Below are positions 9,239 to 21,005 of a stretch of DNA of 64,000 nucleotides, in pieces. The position numbers were made by a program, and so were the translations under genes. Numbering within the stretch: the stretch's first letter is position 1; each line of letters begins with the position of its first letter. Source of the DNA: an uncultured Gammaproteobacteria bacterium (GTDB lineage Bacteria; Pseudomonadota; Gammaproteobacteria; GCA-002705445; GCA-002716945). The notes below the pieces were generated by a model. That model did no database searches. It had not been told where the DNA came from and was given only the letters and a program-made list of their open reading frames with translations. The DNA is taken from positions 40,001-104,000 of the forward strand of contig CACPCG010000004.1 of NCBI GenBank assembly GCA_902632305.1, in the 5' to 3' direction.

Positions 9239-10063
9239 CTAACCAAGAGATTTAATTACTTGAATTCTTGTTATTTTCTTTGAATCTGCAGATAGAATTT
9301 TAAATGACAGCGTTTTTGTATGAAGAACTTCAGAAACATTCGGTACTTTTTCAAATTTATTAGTCAGATACCCACCAATTGTCTCAACATCATCATCCTT
9401 AAAATCAGATGAAAAATATTCATTAAACTCCTCTAGTGGTGTGAGTGCATCAATAATATACTCATTATTTCCCTTATCAATAATCTGAGAGTCAGATCGA
9501 GCATCATGCTCGTCGTCAATCTCACCAACAATTTCCTCTAGGACATCTTCAATTGTGATCAGGCCAGATACTCCACCATGTTCATCAATAACAATTGCAA
9601 TGTGATTACGATTTTCTTTGAATTCATTTAATAAAATATTTAATCTCTTACTCTCTGGAACAAAAACAGCAGATCTTAGTAATTCATGTAAATCAAAATC
9701 TTCATTTTTTTCATCATAAAACTTCTTTAGTAAATCTTTCGCAAGTAGAACACCAATAATTTCATCTTTATTATCATCTATAACTGGAAATCTAGAGTGG
9801 CCAGACTGCGTAACTTTTTTGATAACATCATCTGTATTGTCAGAGATATCAATTACTTTCATGTGAGGTCTTGGAACCATAATTTCTCGGACTTGCATCT
9901 CAGACACTTTAAAGACTCCCTCTATCATTGTCATAGATTCAGCATCTAATAATTCATTTATAACCGAGTTTCTTACTAGCTCAAGAATATCCTCTTTCTT
10001 CTTTGGAGTATTTTTGAAGATTTTCAGGATGTCTGATAATATTTTATTTTTTTTGCTATTCAT
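9239..10063 (-). CDS. corC: CorC/YbeX, CBS-domain protein
   Basis: A 274-residue cytoplasmic protein with two CBS domains in tandem (around VREIMVPRPHM and GLITIEDVLEEIVGEIDDE) and a C-terminal CorC/HlyC transporter-associated domain. It matches E. coli YbeX/CorC in length and position. The family is tied to Mg2+/Co2+ homeostasis and to ribosome and RNA maturation with YbeY. Its ATG overlaps the ybeY stop (ATGA), so the two are probably translated together. Confidence 0.93.
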   Translation of the reverse strand: MNSKKNKILSDILKIFKNTPKKKEDILELVRNSVINELLDAESMTMIEGVFKVSEMQVREIMVPRPHMKVIDISDNTDDVIKKVTQSGHSRFPVIDDNKDEIIGVLLAKDLLKKFYDEKNEDFDLHELLRSAVFVPESKRLNILLNEFKENRNHIAIVIDEHGGVSGLITIEDVLEEIVGEIDDEHDARSDSQIIDKGNNEYIIDALTPLEEFNEYFSSDFKDDDVETIGGYLTNKFEKVPNVSEVLHTKTLSFKILSADSKKITRIQVIKSLG

Positions 10064-10518
10064 ATTAGATATGGGTTTGAAAATCCAAGTTTTTTCATTA
10101 AAAGGATTTCTTTCCTCTCCATTTTCAATTTAGCATCTTTTACTTTGTGATTGAAACCCTGCAAATGTAACATTGAATGTATAATCATGTGACACCATCT
10201 CTTGTCCAAAGATATTTTATATTTAGAAGACTCTTCATTAATAACATCAGCGCAAACTATAATTTCTCCCAATTTATTCTCTCGTGGAATAGATGTATTT
10301 TGAAATGATAATGCATTACATACATTTTTCCTCTTTAAATATCTTTTGCTAAGATTTCTCATCTCCATTTTCGTAGCCACTTTAATATTCACACTATTTT
10401 TTTGCTTTTTCAGGTAAGCAAACCTAGCCCATTTTTTTAATTTGTAACTACTTGGTATATTACAATTGACATCATAATCAATTAAATTAATTTTCAAATT
10501 ATTATTTTCGTTTATCAT
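10060..10518 (-). CDS. ybeY: endoribonuclease YbeY
   Basis: A zinc-dependent RNase involved in 16S rRNA 3'-end maturation and ribosome quality control. The signature HxxxHxxxxxH is visible as H in HSMLH followed by GFNH near residue 120, and the preceding NVCNALSF corresponds to the conserved NVLSFP strand. Length is 152 residues (E. coli 155). It overlaps phoH upstream by 17 bases and corC downstream by four, the standard phoH-ybeY-corC block. Confidence 0.95.
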   Translation of the reverse strand: MINENNNLKINLIDYDVNCNIPSSYKLKKWARFAYLKKQKNSVNIKVATKMEMRNLSKRYLKRKNVCNALSFQNTSIPRENKLGEIIVCADVINEESSKYKISLDKRWCHMIIHSMLHLQGFNHKVKDAKLKMERKEILLMKKLGFSNPYLI

Positions 10519-11461
10519 ATCCTTTTATAATTTCTCTAACTATTTTATGTCTAATAACATTTTCAGATTTAAATCTAGTGATTGATACTCCCTCTATTTT
10601 TCCAATAAATTCTAAGCAATCAACTAATCCTGATTTTATCTCTTTAGGGAGATCAATTTGACTTGTATCACCTGTAACAACTGTTTTCGATCTAAATCCA
10701 ATTCTTGTCAAAAACATTTTCATTTGCGCTATAGTTGTATTTTGTGCTTCATCTAGAATAATAAATGCATCATTTAATGTTCTCCCTCTCATGTAAGCCA
10801 GAGGTGCAATTTCAATAATTTTTTTCTCTAGGAGTTTATTAACTTGTACAACACCAAGAATCTCATTGAGCGCATCATATATTGGTTGTAAGTATGGGTT
10901 GACTTTTTCTGCTAAATCTCCGGGTAAGAATCCCAATTTTTCTCCTGCCTCTATCGCGGGTCTGGCTAGGAATATTTTTTTTACTAAACCTTGTTCAAGA
11001 GCGTATACTGCTGAGGCAACAGCCAAAAATGTTTTACCGGTTCCAGCGGAGCCTACACCAAATATTAAATCAGACTTCATGATTGATTCTATATATAGTT
11101 TTTGCAATTTATTTGTCGCTTTGATTAATTTCTTTTTACATTTAAGTTCATATTCATCGGTAGAATCTTCGTCACAATCTTCCATATTTTTATCGTTATC
11201 ATTTAAGTAAATATGAAGTTGCTTTGGGGTAAGCAACTCGTGTTCAGAAATAGAATACAATCTCTTTATTAAGTCTGATGTTTTAGGTACATTTTTTTCA
11301 TCACCTTTGATAAAGAAACTATTCCCACGATTAGATATTTCGACATCCATAAATAACTCTATCTGACGTAAATTTTCATCAAGTGTCCCACATAGATTAG
11401 CGAGCCTGTCGTTATCTTGGGGTTTAAGCGTAATATTTGTTTTGGTAGATTTATTGGGCAA
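10502..11461 (-). CDS. phoH: PhoH-like ATPase YbeZ
   Basis: A cytoplasmic P-loop ATPase that associates with YbeY in RNA metabolism. The Walker A motif GSAGTGKT is at about residue 137, and Walker B is the DEAQN region. The N-terminus (NDRLANLCGTLDENLRQIE) is the conserved family start. The only start codon that keeps it is a TTG at 11459-11461, inside the 3' end of miaB (11-base overlap). 319 residues, normal for the family. Confidence 0.94.
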   Translation of the reverse strand: MPNKSTKTNITLKPQDNDRLANLCGTLDENLRQIELFMDVEISNRGNSFFIKGDEKNVPKTSDLIKRLYSISEHELLTPKQLHIYLNDNDKNMEDCDEDSTDEYELKCKKKLIKATNKLQKLYIESIMKSDLIFGVGSAGTGKTFLAVASAVYALEQGLVKKIFLARPAIEAGEKLGFLPGDLAEKVNPYLQPIYDALNEILGVVQVNKLLEKKIIEIAPLAYMRGRTLNDAFIILDEAQNTTIAQMKMFLTRIGFRSKTVVTGDTSQIDLPKEIKSGLVDCLEFIGKIEGVSITRFKSENVIRHKIVREIIKGYDKRK

Positions 11462-12830
11462 TTGTTACTCTTGATCCATTTAATTGACTATTGATATCAT
11501 TATTAATTGTTTCACCATAAAGCGTGTTTCTCTTAACTTCAGTTATAATTACCTCCACAAGACTGCCAACTTTCTTATTCTTTGATTGGAAGTTTACTAC
11601 TTTGTTATTATCGGTTCGTCCATAAAGCTCTTTAGCTCTTTTAGCAGAGTTGCCCTCAATGAGGACACTTTGCTTAGTTCCCAACATTTTTTCTGAAAAA
11701 TTTAATGATTGTTGTCTGAGTAGATCTTGGAGTTCAGATAATCTTCTTTTTTTGTCGAATTCTAAAACATCATCTTTTTCAATAGACGCAGGGGTGCCTG
11801 GTCTTGGGCTATAGATAAAACTATATGCGTCACTAAAATTTACGTCGCTAATAAATTCCATAGTTTCCTGAAATTCTGACTCGGTCTCTCCGGGGTATCC
11901 AACAATGAAATCTGATGTGAGATTTATGTTAGGCCTAATTTTTCTGATTTTCCTGATAATACTTTTGTACTCCAAAGTCGTATGCTTCCTTTTCATTTTA
12001 GATAATATAGCATCAGATCCGGACTGTACTGGTAGGTGAAGATTATTCGCCATTTTTGGATTTTTATACTCATTTATAAGTTCATCGTTGAAGTCTATAG
12101 GATGAGAGGTTGTATGACGAATCCTGTATACTCCATCAATATGAGATATATAACGAATTAGATGTGACAATCCCACATTTTGCCCATGATAATCTACTGA
12201 TTTATAAGCGTTAACATTCTGACCCAGTAGTATAATTTCTTTTGCGCCAAACTTTGCAAGATTATTAGCTTCATATAAAATATCGTCAAATCTTCTATTA
12301 ACCTCTTCTCCTCTTGTGTATGGCACAACACAAAAAGTACAGTACTTACTACATCCCTCCATAATTGATAGATATGCGCTTGGTGATTTTTTGTTTGAAC
12401 TTGGTAGATAATCGAATTTTTCTATTTCAGGAAATGAAATATCAATTTCTACAGAATTAGATTTTTCTATAGCACCCTTAATCATTTCAGGAAGCCTATG
12501 AATTGTTTGAGGGCCAAATATTATATCTACTTGTGGCGACCTATTTTTAATTTTCTTTCCCTCTTGAGTAGCAACACATCCTCCAACTGCTATTAAAATA
12601 TCAGGATTCTGTAATTTGAACTTCCTCCAGCGCCCTAATTGATGAAAAACTTTCTCTTGTGCTTTCTCTCTAATAGAACATGTATTCAGAAATAGCAAAT
12701 CAGCATCTTCTGCTCTCATGGTTCTTTGCATCTTAAGATTCTGTCTCAGTACATCGTTAAGCTTCTCAGAATCATATTCATTCATCTGGCAGCCATGTGT
12801 TTGTATGTAGAACTTTTTATTTTCCAGCAT
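11451..12830 (-). CDS. miaB: tRNA-2-methylthio-N6-dimethylallyladenosine synthase MiaB
   Basis: Radical-SAM methylthiotransferase that modifies A37 of tRNAs reading UNN codons. The N-terminal cluster Cys residues start with THGCQMNEYDSE. The radical SAM motif CSKYCTFC follows at about residue 160, and a TRAM domain closes the protein. Length is 459 residues (E. coli 474). It heads the miaB-phoH-ybeY-corC-lnt-leuS-lptE run, six bases after ssb, so ssb may be transcribed with it. Confidence 0.97.
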   Translation of the reverse strand: MLENKKFYIQTHGCQMNEYDSEKLNDVLRQNLKMQRTMRAEDADLLFLNTCSIREKAQEKVFHQLGRWRKFKLQNPDILIAVGGCVATQEGKKIKNRSPQVDIIFGPQTIHRLPEMIKGAIEKSNSVEIDISFPEIEKFDYLPSSNKKSPSAYLSIMEGCSKYCTFCVVPYTRGEEVNRRFDDILYEANNLAKFGAKEIILLGQNVNAYKSVDYHGQNVGLSHLIRYISHIDGVYRIRHTTSHPIDFNDELINEYKNPKMANNLHLPVQSGSDAILSKMKRKHTTLEYKSIIRKIRKIRPNINLTSDFIVGYPGETESEFQETMEFISDVNFSDAYSFIYSPRPGTPASIEKDDVLEFDKKRRLSELQDLLRQQSLNFSEKMLGTKQSVLIEGNSAKRAKELYGRTDNNKVVNFQSKNKKVGSLVEVIITEVKRNTLYGETINNDINSQLNGSRVTIAQ

Positions 12831-12835
12831 TTGAC

Positions 12836-13264
12836 CTAGAATGGAATGTCGTCGTCATTTGGCACTGGTGAACTTTGATCAAAATTTTCTTTGGGGCTTT
12901 GTTGAGACGAAGTGTCAAAGTTTTGTGTATCAGATTTGGAACCAATAAATGTAAAATTATCAGAGATTATATCCGTAGAGTATTTTTCTATACCGTCTTT
13001 GTCTTGCCATTTTCTTGTCTGTAATCTACCCTCTACGTAAAGCTGTTGACCCTTCTTTACATACTGACCAATAGTCTCTGCTGGTTTATTGAAAAATACA
13101 ACACGATGCCACTCGGTCTTATCGTCATATGATCCAGTATCTTGATTTTTGAATTTACGGTTTGTGGCAATTGATAAATTTACAACGGCGTTACCACTCG
13201 GCATATATTTAACCTCAGGATCAGCCCCGACGCGACCTAATAGAATTACTTTATTTACTGACAT
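12836..13264 (-). CDS. ssb: single-stranded DNA-binding protein
   Basis: An OB-fold protein that coats single-stranded DNA in replication and repair. The start [15 protein letters not shown] is diagnostic. A disordered Ser/Gln-rich linker leads to the acidic tip DDDIPF, which recruits partner proteins. Length is 142 residues, shorter than the 178 of E. coli because of a brief linker. It is divergent from uvrA, the arrangement of many gammaproteobacteria. I see no LexA-type CTGT-N8-ACAG box in the 219-base spacer. Confidence 0.97.
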   Translation of the reverse strand: MSVNKVILLGRVGADPEVKYMPSGNAVVNLSIATNRKFKNQDTGSYDDKTEWHRVVFFNKPAETIGQYVKKGQQLYVEGRLQTRKWQDKDGIEKYSTDIISDNFTFIGSKSDTQNFDTSSQQSPKENFDQSSPVPNDDDIPF

Positions 13265-13483
13265 TTATACTCGATTACATTCATCAAAGAATAACTATAA
13301 CTTAAATCTTATCTTACGGATAGCAAAAATTCCACTTAAACTAGGCTAATTATTGATTATAAAGCAGGTAATCTAAGCAAAGATTTTGTTAAAAACCCTC
13401 AAAAAAAAGGGTATCAATGTAATGAAATAAATTTATTATAACAATCTTTTTTTATTGTCATTTGATGCTATTATTTCCCTACC

Positions 13484-16339
13484 ATGAAGAAGAATATATT
13501 TGTTAAGGGAGCAAGGACTCATAATCTAAAAAATATCAACTTAGAAATTCCGCGCGATAAGTTAATAACAATAACAGGACTGTCAGGGTCTGGAAAATCC
13601 TCTCTGGCATTTGACACAATCTTTGCTGAAGGGCAGCGCAGATATATGGAATCGCTATCTTCTTATGCAAGACAATTCTTGTCAATGATGGATAAACCGG
13701 ATGTAGATATAATTGAGGGTCTTTCCCCTGCAATTTCTATCGAGCAAAAATCATCATCTCACAATCCCAGGTCTACTGTAGGAACCGTAACAGAAATTTA
13801 CGACTATTTAAGACTACTTTTTGCTAGAGTAGGTTCACCAAAATGTCCTGATCATAACATTGAACTTAAAGCCATGTCTTATAGTGATATATCAAAGAAA
13901 ATTCTATCGGATTATGCAAATAAAAAGATTATGATTATCTCGCCTGTTGTTAAGCAACAAAAAGGTGAACATACGAAACTTATAGAATCGTTTTCACGAC
14001 AAGGTCACAAGAGGATAAGGGTAAATGATGAAATCATAAACATAAGTGACATGTCTAAACATATGTTGAACCACCTCATAAACCCAAAGAAAAAAAATAA
14101 CATTGAGTTTGTAATAGATAGATTTAGCTCAATATCAAAGGAAGATAAATTAAGACTCGTAGAGTCGTTAGAACTTTGCTCAGACTTATCAGGCGGTATC
14201 GTTTACATTCTAGAAACTGACAAAAATTTGATATGCGATATTTTTTCTACTAAATACGCCTGTCCACATTGCGGCTATTCTATTCCTGAATTAGAACCAA
14301 AACTTTTTTCATTTAATAGTCCAGCTGGGGCTTGTCCCACTTGTGATGGTTTAGGTGTAGATGAATTCTTTGATATAGATAAAATAATTGTAAACCCTGA
14401 ACTCAGTCTCAGAAAAGGTGCAATTTACGGATGGGATGACAAAAGTGCATACTACTCCCTCTTATTAGAAAGTTTAGCAAACCATTTTAAAATAGATTTA
14501 GACCTTCCATACCACAAACTCTCAAAGAGTTTTAAAGAAATACTTTTCAATGGTAGTAAGGGAGAAATAATTAAAATGAAGTATGTGAGAGGATATAGAA
14601 GTAAAAACATGGATGATTTTGTTGTACGAGATGAAGAATGGGAGGGAATAATTGAAAAGTTTGAGAGGCAATATGAAACGGGGTCGTATTCGAAAAAAGA
14701 ACGTCTATCAAAGTACCTATCTATTGACAAGTGTAGTGAATGTGACGGTACAAGATTAAATAATAGAAGTAGGAATATATTCATTTTTAATAAATCAATA
14801 AGTGAAATCACATCCATGACTATCGGAGATTCACTAAAATTCTTTAATGAAATTAACTTTAAAGGGATGAATAAAGAAGTATCAAATAAAATCATCCTTG
14901 AAATTGTAAGTCGACTGAACTTCTTAAACAACGTTGGTTTAAACTATTTAACTCTCGATAGAAGTGCGGAGACGCTTTCCGGTGGTGAAGCACAAAGAAT
15001 TAGGCTTGCTAGTCAAATTGGTTCAGGTTTAGTAGGTGTAATGTATATTTTAGACGAACCATCTATCGGTCTTCATCAGAGAGATAATGATAAATTGTTG
15101 GATACTCTTAAGAACCTTAGAGATCTTGGTAACACAGTGATTGTGGTTGAGCATGATGAGGATACAATATTAACTTCCGATTGTGTTGTCGATATCGGCC
15201 CGGGTGCTGGTGAATCTGGCGGAGAGGTCGTTTATGTCGGTAATCCAAATGATATAAAAAAAGTGGATAACTCCTACACTGGTCAATATCTATCAAAATC
15301 TAAAAGAATAGAGGTTCCTGCTGTAAGAAAAAAAATTAATCAGAAGAAAATTTTAAAAATTACAAAAGCTCATGCAAATAATCTTAAAAATATTGATATA
15401 AAAATTCCACTTGGACTTCTAACATGTATTACAGGTGTATCAGGGTCCGGAAAATCAACACTAGTTAATGATGTGCTTTACGAATATATATACAATGATT
15501 TCTCGGAGAAAGATAATTCTCAAACAGGATGTCAAAAAATTACTGGGCTAGAAAATCTTGATAAGATAATAGAGATAGATCAGAGTCCTATTGGCAGAAC
15601 TCCAAGGTCGAACCCCGTTACCTACACAGGAGTGTTTACACACATTAGAGATCTTTTTTCACTAAATAAAGAAGCGAGATCGAGAGGTTATTCACCAGGT
15701 AGATTTAGCTTTAATGTTAGAGGTGGGAGGTGTAACGCATGTGAGGGTGATGGCGTAATTAGAGTAGAAATGCATTTTTTATCTGATGTATACGTAAAAT
15801 GTGATAAATGTAATGGCAAAAGGTACAATGATGAAACTTTGCAGATTGAACTCAAAGGTAAAAATATATTTGATGTTCTTGATATGCGAGTCTCAGAAGC
15901 AATAAAGTTTTTTTCTAATTACCCATTAATTAAGAGAAAATTAGATGTGATAGATGAAGTTGGTCTTTCGTACATTCGTCTTGGTCAAAACGCAACTACT
16001 CTCTCGGGCGGTGAGGCTCAAAGAATAAAGCTTGCCAAAGAACTGATCAAAAGAGACACAGGAAAAACAATTTATGTATTAGATGAACCAACGACTGGTC
16101 TTCATTTTCATGATGTAGCGAAATTATTAAAAGTACTCAATAAGCTTAAAGAGAGGGGTAATACTCTTGTGATAATTGAGCATAATCTTGAGGTAATTAA
16201 AACCGCTGACTGGATAATTGATTTAGGGCCTGAGGGTGGATTAGGTGGTGGAAGATGCGTAGTATCTGGAACACCAGAGGATGTGTCCAGAGAGAAGAAT
16301 TCATTTACTGGAAAGTTTCTAAAAAATAAACTTAAGTGA
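13484..16339 (+). CDS. uvrA: excinuclease ABC subunit A
   Basis: The damage-recognition ATPase of nucleotide excision repair. Two ABC ATPase halves are clear: Walker [10 protein letters not shown] (about residue 31) and GVSGSGKST (about 640), with signature motifs [12 protein letters not shown] and [12 protein letters not shown]. Zinc-binding CxxC pairs occur in CPHCG/CPTCDG, CSECDG and CNACEG/CDKCNG. Length is 951 residues (E. coli 940). It ends six bases from the convergent rplQ, with no obvious terminator between them. Confidence 0.98.
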   Translation: MKKNIFVKGARTHNLKNINLEIPRDKLITITGLSGSGKSSLAFDTIFAEGQRRYMESLSSYARQFLSMMDKPDVDIIEGLSPAISIEQKSSSHNPRSTVGTVTEIYDYLRLLFARVGSPKCPDHNIELKAMSYSDISKKILSDYANKKIMIISPVVKQQKGEHTKLIESFSRQGHKRIRVNDEIINISDMSKHMLNHLINPKKKNNIEFVIDRFSSISKEDKLRLVESLELCSDLSGGIVYILETDKNLICDIFSTKYACPHCGYSIPELEPKLFSFNSPAGACPTCDGLGVDEFFDIDKIIVNPELSLRKGAIYGWDDKSAYYSLLLESLANHFKIDLDLPYHKLSKSFKEILFNGSKGEIIKMKYVRGYRSKNMDDFVVRDEEWEGIIEKFERQYETGSYSKKERLSKYLSIDKCSECDGTRLNNRSRNIFIFNKSISEITSMTIGDSLKFFNEINFKGMNKEVSNKIILEIVSRLNFLNNVGLNYLTLDRSAETLSGGEAQRIRLASQIGSGLVGVMYILDEPSIGLHQRDNDKLLDTLKNLRDLGNTVIVVEHDEDTILTSDCVVDIGPGAGESGGEVVYVGNPNDIKKVDNSYTGQYLSKSKRIEVPAVRKKINQKKILKITKAHANNLKNIDIKIPLGLLTCITGVSGSGKSTLVNDVLYEYIYNDFSEKDNSQTGCQKITGLENLDKIIEIDQSPIGRTPRSNPVTYTGVFTHIRDLFSLNKEARSRGYSPGRFSFNVRGGRCNACEGDGVIRVEMHFLSDVYVKCDKCNGKRYNDETLQIELKGKNIFDVLDMRVSEAIKFFSNYPLIKRKLDVIDEVGLSYIRLGQNATTLSGGEAQRIKLAKELIKRDTGKTIYVLDEPTTGLHFHDVAKLLKVLNKLKERGNTLVIIEHNLEVIKTADWIIDLGPEGGLGGGRCVVSGTPEDVSREKNSFTGKFLKNKLK

Positions 16340-16345
16340 AGTCCG

Positions 16346-16705
16346 TTAAGAATTATCTACTAATTTGACAAGCGCCTTTGGTGAGGAGTCACCTATTTTG
16401 AAACCATTTTTTAATATTCTAAGATAGCCACCATTTCTTTCTTTGAATCTTGGCCCGAGGTTTTCAAATAACTTTTTTACTACCTCTTTATCTCTAATTT
16501 TAGAGTAAGCGATGCGTCTTCTCATTAAGCTATCCTCTTTTGCAAGTGTAATTAATGGTTCTGCTACTTTTCTTAATTCTTTCGCTTTAGGAAGAGATGT
16601 TTCAATTTTCTCATGCTTTAATAAAGATAAAGTGAGATTCTTCATCAAAGATTTTCGATGCGAAGAATTTCTGTTTAATTGTCTGCCACTCTTTTTATGC
16701 CTCAT
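16346..16705 (-). CDS. rplQ: 50S ribosomal protein L17
   Basis: Last gene of the alpha operon; L17 sits near the exit tunnel of the large subunit. The [23 protein letters not shown] start is the family hallmark. 119 residues (E. coli 127). Its ATG overlaps the rpoA TGA, so it is coupled to rpoA. Confidence 0.97.
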   Translation of the reverse strand: MRHKKSGRQLNRNSSHRKSLMKNLTLSLLKHEKIETSLPKAKELRKVAEPLITLAKEDSLMRRRIAYSKIRDKEVVKKLFENLGPRFKERNGGYLRILKNGFKIGDSSPKALVKLVDNS

Positions 16706-17688
16706 AATCTTTTCTCAATACCTTTTGGTGGCCAATCTTCAAGTTTCAGCCCTAACGATAAACTATGAGTCGCCAATACATCTTTAATTTCTGTGAGTGA
16801 TTTTTTACCTAAATTAGGTGTTTTCAATAACTCATTCTCACTTCTCTGAACTAAATCACCGATATAGTAAATATTTTCTGCTTTTAAGCAATTTGCGGAT
16901 CTTACGGTTAATTCCAAATCATCAACAGGTCTCAAAAGTACCGGATCAATTTGTGGGACGTCAGAATCTTCCTCTGTATCTTCCTGGACTTCTAAGTAAG
17001 TGAACACATCTAATTGATTTCTTAGTATCTGACCTGCTTTTCTTATTGCGTCTTCTGGCTCTATTGTTGCATTAGTTTTTAAATCTATAACTAATTTATC
17101 TAAATCTGTTCTTTGTTTAACTCTAGCGGTATCAACGTTATATGTCACTTGCACGACAGGACTAAATGATGCATCAAGTTGCATTTTACCAATTCCTAAG
17201 TCTTCCTGTTCATTGAATTTTCTTTTTTGAGCTTGCAGATATCCACGTCCACGGGTGACAGTCATATTAATGACCAACTCTGTCTTGTCATTAGTTATGT
17301 TCGCAATACAAAAATCAGGATTTTTAATTTCTAGATCAGAGCTTTGATTTATATCTGATGCTAGGACAGGACCTTTGCCTTTCTTTCTCAAAGTAACATC
17401 CAAAGATTCCTTCTCGTGTAATATCAGTGCGAGTTTTTTTATATTCAATAAGATTTCTAATACATCCTCTTGCACACCCTCTATAGTGCTGTATTCATGT
17501 AAAATATTTTCAATTGTTACTTCAGTAACAGCGCTACCGGGTAAAGAAGATAAAAGAACCCTTCTTAAAGCATTTCCAAGAGTGTGTCCGAATCCCCTCT
17601 CCAAAGGCTCAATGCTAATCTTTGCATGGGTTGACGAGGTAGCTTCTATATCTACTAGTTTTGGTTTTAGAAAGTCATTTTTATTCAT
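16702..17688 (-). CDS. rpoA: RNA polymerase alpha subunit
   Basis: Forms the dimer scaffold of RNA polymerase and contacts UP elements and activators. The N-terminal domain shows [23 protein letters not shown]. The C-terminal domain shows [16 protein letters not shown] and the helix-hairpin-helix [11 protein letters not shown]. 328 residues, the same as E. coli (329). It lies eight bases after rpsD in the alpha operon. Confidence 0.98.
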   Translation of the reverse strand: MNKNDFLKPKLVDIEATSSTHAKISIEPLERGFGHTLGNALRRVLLSSLPGSAVTEVTIENILHEYSTIEGVQEDVLEILLNIKKLALILHEKESLDVTLRKKGKGPVLASDINQSSDLEIKNPDFCIANITNDKTELVINMTVTRGRGYLQAQKRKFNEQEDLGIGKMQLDASFSPVVQVTYNVDTARVKQRTDLDKLVIDLKTNATIEPEDAIRKAGQILRNQLDVFTYLEVQEDTEEDSDVPQIDPVLLRPVDDLELTVRSANCLKAENIYYIGDLVQRSENELLKTPNLGKKSLTEIKDVLATHSLSLGLKLEDWPPKGIEKRL

Positions 17689-17695
17689 ATTTCAC

Positions 17696-18319
17696 CTATT
17701 TTGAGTACAATTCTACAATTAGAGATTCATTTATTTCTGCCGGTAGTTCTTTTCTTTCAGGATTTCTAATGAATATTCCTGATAAATTTTTTGTATCAAC
17801 CTCAATCCAATCATTCGAGCCTCTTACCTCTGCTAAACTCATCGATAATTTGACTCTTATCTGCTCTTTTTTTGAATCTCTAAGTGATATTTTATCTTTT
17901 GGACAAACTTGATATGATGGTATATTTACGACTTCTCCGTTTACTTCAATATTTTTGTGATTAACGAGTTGTCGTGATTCAGCTCTAGTGGAGCCTAAAC
18001 CAATTCGATATACTACATTATCTAATCGTGTCTCCAGCATGTTTAATAAATTCTCTCCTGTTGAACCTTTTCTACTTGCAGATTTTTTATAATAGTTCCT
18101 AAATTGTTTTTCTAGAATACCATAAATCCTTTTTACTTTTTGTTTCTCTCTTAATTGAATAGAGTAGTCAGACATCTTACCTCTACGTGCATCACCTGGC
18201 TGACCTGGTTTCTTCTCAAGATTGCACTTTGTGTCCAAGGCTCTAGAACCAGATTTAAGATACAAATCTGTTCCCTCTCTTCTCATTAACTTGCATTTTG
18301 ATCCGGTATATTTGGCCAT
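17696..18319 (-). CDS. rpsD: 30S ribosomal protein S4
   Basis: A primary 16S-binding protein with an S4 RNA-binding domain ([22 protein letters not shown]). 207 residues. The N-terminus ([12 protein letters not shown] ... [14 protein letters not shown]) is close to the E. coli form and unlike alphaproteobacterial S4, which is good evidence for a gamma/beta origin. In E. coli S4 represses the alpha operon by binding its mRNA; whether that holds here is not visible. Confidence 0.98.
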   Translation of the reverse strand: MAKYTGSKCKLMRREGTDLYLKSGSRALDTKCNLEKKPGQPGDARRGKMSDYSIQLREKQKVKRIYGILEKQFRNYYKKSASRKGSTGENLLNMLETRLDNVVYRIGLGSTRAESRQLVNHKNIEVNGEVVNIPSYQVCPKDKISLRDSKKEQIRVKLSMSLAEVRGSNDWIEVDTKNLSGIFIRNPERKELPAEINESLIVELYSK

Positions 18320-18706
18320 TTATACTCTCCTCTTTTTAGGAGGCCTACATCCATTATGTGGTAATGGTGTTATATCAGTAATGTTTGTTATCTTATAACC
18401 AGCACTATTGATCGCTCGTACAGCAGAATCACGACCAGGTCCAGGTCCTTTTACAAGAACTTCGAGAGTTTTTAAACCATAATCTGCTGCTTTATTACAA
18501 GCCTTTTCTGCAGCGACTTGTGCAGCAAATGGAGTGCTTTTTCTAGAGCCTCTAAATCCTGATCCGCCAGAAGTTGCCCATGAGAGGGTATTGCCTTGTT
18601 TATCCGTAATAGTAATTATTGTATTATTAAAAGATGCGTAGATATGTGCTACACCCTCATTAACTATTTTCTTTTCTTTCTTTTTTTTAGTTTTATTTAC
18701 TGCCAT
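18320..18706 (-). CDS. rpsK: 30S ribosomal protein S11
   Basis: Part of the 30S platform beside the mRNA exit. The core [18 protein letters not shown] and the conserved ending [11 protein letters not shown] are both present. 128 residues (E. coli 129). The ATG overlaps the rpsM stop by one base. Confidence 0.97.
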   Translation of the reverse strand: MAVNKTKKKKEKKIVNEGVAHIYASFNNTIITITDKQGNTLSWATSGGSGFRGSRKSTPFAAQVAAEKACNKAADYGLKTLEVLVKGPGPGRDSAVRAINSAGYKITNITDITPLPHNGCRPPKKRRV

Positions 18707-19065
18707 TATTTAGCCTTTAATATTTTTCTTGGACCTTTGCGTGTCCTACTGTTGTTCTTTGTTCTTTGTCCTCTTAGAGGTAGGCCTTTTCTATGCCTGA
18801 TACCTCTGAAAGAACCTATATCCATAAGGCGTTTGATATTAATTGAATTTTCTCTCCTTAAGTCGCCTTCTAATTGATACTTCTCTACAAAATTCCTTAA
18901 AACCTCCAGGTCTTGCTCGCTAAGGTCCTTAACTTTTTTAGTTCTCTCTACTCCTGAATCCGAACATATCTTGTTTGCGCGTGTAACTCCAATCCCATAG
19001 ATTGATGTTAGTGCAATCCATATATGCTTATCATTAGGTAAATTTATTCCTGCTATTCTTGCCAT
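18706..19065 (-). CDS. rpsM: 30S ribosomal protein S13
   Basis: Head protein of the 30S subunit that touches P-site tRNA and L5. The [14 protein letters not shown] start, the IYGIG helix-two-turn-helix region and [16 protein letters not shown] are typical. 119 residues (E. coli 118). It follows rpmJ with a 50-base gap, the largest in this part of the operon. Confidence 0.97.
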   Translation of the reverse strand: MARIAGINLPNDKHIWIALTSIYGIGVTRANKICSDSGVERTKKVKDLSEQDLEVLRNFVEKYQLEGDLRRENSINIKRLMDIGSFRGIRHRKGLPLRGQRTKNNSRTRKGPRKILKAK

Positions 19066-19115
19066 AAATTAACTCTCGGACATTTTATATTTCATTTGCC
19101 TTTATTACAACCTAT

Positions 19116-19232
19116 TTAACCTTGTCTTTGCTTATGTCTAGCATCTTTATTGCAGATTATTCGTACAACTCTATTACGTCTAATCACCCTACAATGTCTA
19201 CATAACTTTTTGACAGATGCTCTTACTTTCAT
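19116..19232 (-). CDS. rpmJ: 50S ribosomal protein L36
   Basis: A 38-residue zinc-ribbon protein. The sequence starts [14 protein letters not shown] and ends DARHKQRQG. The zinc ligands are two Cys of CRHC, the Cys of RIICN and the His of ARH (C-C-C-H). This is the zinc-containing form. The ATG overlaps the secY TAA by one base, placing it at the usual secY-rpmJ-rpsM position. Confidence 0.97.
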   Translation of the reverse strand: MKVRASVKKLCRHCRVIRRNRVVRIICNKDARHKQRQG

Positions 19233-20581
19233 TATCTTAATCCTCCACCGATGCCTTTAAGATTAGCTTTTTTCATCATCCCTTCATATTGATGAGACAG
19301 TAGATGAGCTTGTATTTGTGCCATTAAATCCATGACAACTATTACTACAATTAGTAATGATGTTCCCCCAAAGTAGAAAGGTACATTAAAATACAGAATT
19401 AAAAATTCCGGCAATAAACACACTGCAGTTATATACATTGCTCCCACAGTGGTCAGTCTTGTGGTAATATCATCAATATAACTTGCTGTTTGTTCCCCTG
19501 GTCTAATACCAGGAATAAACGCACCTGATTTCTTTAAATTATCTGCTGTTTCGTTCGAATTAAATACTAATGCTGTATAGAAAAAGCAGAAAAATATTAT
19601 AGCAAACGCATATAACATGATGTATAAGGGTTGCCCAGGAGTTAGAGAAAGTGCGATATTTTGAACAAGACTATCCTGATCGCTTGAACTACTCCAACTC
19701 GCAATTGTTGCAGGGAAAAGAATAATTGCGGATGCAAAAATAGGTGGTATGACTCCTGCCATATTTATTTTCAATGGTAAATGAGAGCTCTGTGCCGCAT
19801 ACATTTTTCTTCCTTGCATTTTTCTAGCATAATTTATAGGGATTCTTCTTTGTCCACGTTCTATATAAATTACAAAAGCAGTGATAATCAACACAAGTAA
19901 GAATATTAATATAACAGTAAATCCTTGTAATTCACCATTTCTTGCTAAATCAATTGTATTTCCAATAGCGGATGGCAGTCCTGCAACTATTCCTGCAAAA
20001 ATTATAATTGAAATACCATTCCCAATACCTCTTTCGGTAATCTGCTCGCCAAGCCAAACTAAAAACATCGTGCCAGTCACAAGCGTAATTACAGCTATTA
20101 TAAAAAAGTTTAAACCTGGGTCTAATACAAGTGTAGTAGAGGAAGTATTTTGATTTTGAAGTGCATTTGCGACACCAGCTGACTGAAGAAACGCAAGCAG
20201 AACAGTAAAATATCTTGTATAACGTGTTATTTTTTTCCTACCTCGTTCTCCTTCTTTACGAAGTTGTATAAGTGGCGCATAAACATGACTCATCATCTGT
20301 ATAATGATGGATGCAGAAATATACGGCATAACACCCAAAGCAAATATTGACATTCTAGATAAAGCTCCACCTGAGAACATATTAAACATATCAAGAATAC
20401 TTCCACGTTGTTGCTCAAAAATGAATTGCATTACAGATGGATCTATTCCTGGCAAAGTAATAAAACTTCCTAGACGAAAAATTACAAGAGCAAATATCAC
20501 AAAAAATACTCTCTGTCTCAACTCATTTGATTTAGTTAAGCCACCAATACTTGTTCCTGAATTGCTACCTAATCTCGACAT
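19232..20581 (-). CDS. secY: protein translocase subunit SecY
   Basis: The channel subunit of the Sec translocon, with ten membrane helices. The QRRIPINYA(R) cytoplasmic loop and the plug region LPGIDPSV are recognisable. Start chosen at the ATG giving MSRLGSNSG (449 residues). The frame also offers an upstream TTG, but it lies inside rplO. The gene follows rplO directly, as in the spc operon. Confidence 0.98.
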   Translation of the reverse strand: MSRLGSNSGTSIGGLTKSNELRQRVFFVIFALVIFRLGSFITLPGIDPSVMQFIFEQQRGSILDMFNMFSGGALSRMSIFALGVMPYISASIIIQMMSHVYAPLIQLRKEGERGRKKITRYTRYFTVLLAFLQSAGVANALQNQNTSSTTLVLDPGLNFFIIAVITLVTGTMFLVWLGEQITERGIGNGISIIIFAGIVAGLPSAIGNTIDLARNGELQGFTVILIFLLVLIITAFVIYIERGQRRIPINYARKMQGRKMYAAQSSHLPLKINMAGVIPPIFASAIILFPATIASWSSSSDQDSLVQNIALSLTPGQPLYIMLYAFAIIFFCFFYTALVFNSNETADNLKKSGAFIPGIRPGEQTASYIDDITTRLTTVGAMYITAVCLLPEFLILYFNVPFYFGGTSLLIVVIVVMDLMAQIQAHLLSHQYEGMMKKANLKGIGGGLR

Positions 20582-20582
20582 A

Positions 20583-21002
20583 TTATTTACCAATAAACTC
20601 CATTACAGATTTTGTGCAAGCAATGCCTTGGAATGTTTTTTTCTCTTTAATCGTACACGGTCCAATAACTTTCACTTTATTGATTTTCTTATTAATCAAT
20701 TTATATTTTTTTAGTATATCCAGCGTGACTTCTTTCTCTGTAATTTTTGACAAATAATCATATTTAATTTCAGCAAACAAAATATTGACTCTTGATTTAA
20801 AACCAACCTTTGGCAACCTTCTTTGGAGTGGCATTTGTCCGCCCTCAAAACCAACCTGAACTTTACCGCCAGATCTTGACTTTTGACCTTTGTGTCCTCT
20901 ACCTGATGTCTTACCTGTCCCGGAACCTATCCCTCTACCAAGCCTTTTACTGTCGGATTTACTACTACTTTTTGGTCTAATTGTATTCAACAAATTACTC
21001 AT
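20583..21002 (-). CDS. rplO: 50S ribosomal protein L15
   Basis: Late-assembly large-subunit protein. The glycine-rich N-terminal tail ([21 protein letters not shown]) and the [14 protein letters not shown] segment are diagnostic. 139 residues (E. coli 144). It stands three bases after rpmD. Confidence 0.97.
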   Translation of the reverse strand: MSNLLNTIRPKSSSKSDSKRLGRGIGSGTGKTSGRGHKGQKSRSGGKVQVGFEGGQMPLQRRLPKVGFKSRVNILFAEIKYDYLSKITEKEVTLDILKKYKLINKKINKVKVIGPCTIKEKKTFQGIACTKSVMEFIGK

Positions 21003-21005
21003 ACT

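Noticed and set aside
13370..13420. CCCTC...GGG inverted repeat before uvrA as a terminator
   Set aside because: The stem is only a few bases and mostly an A-run; no transcription unit ends there.
13265..13483. Possible LexA box in the ssb-uvrA spacer
   Set aside because: No CTGT-N8-ACAG or related palindrome was found; only a weak AT-rich region with -10-like hexamers.
14452..14931. 159-residue minus-strand frame inside uvrA
   Set aside because: Fully contained within the well-supported uvrA; no ribosome site and no recognisable family.
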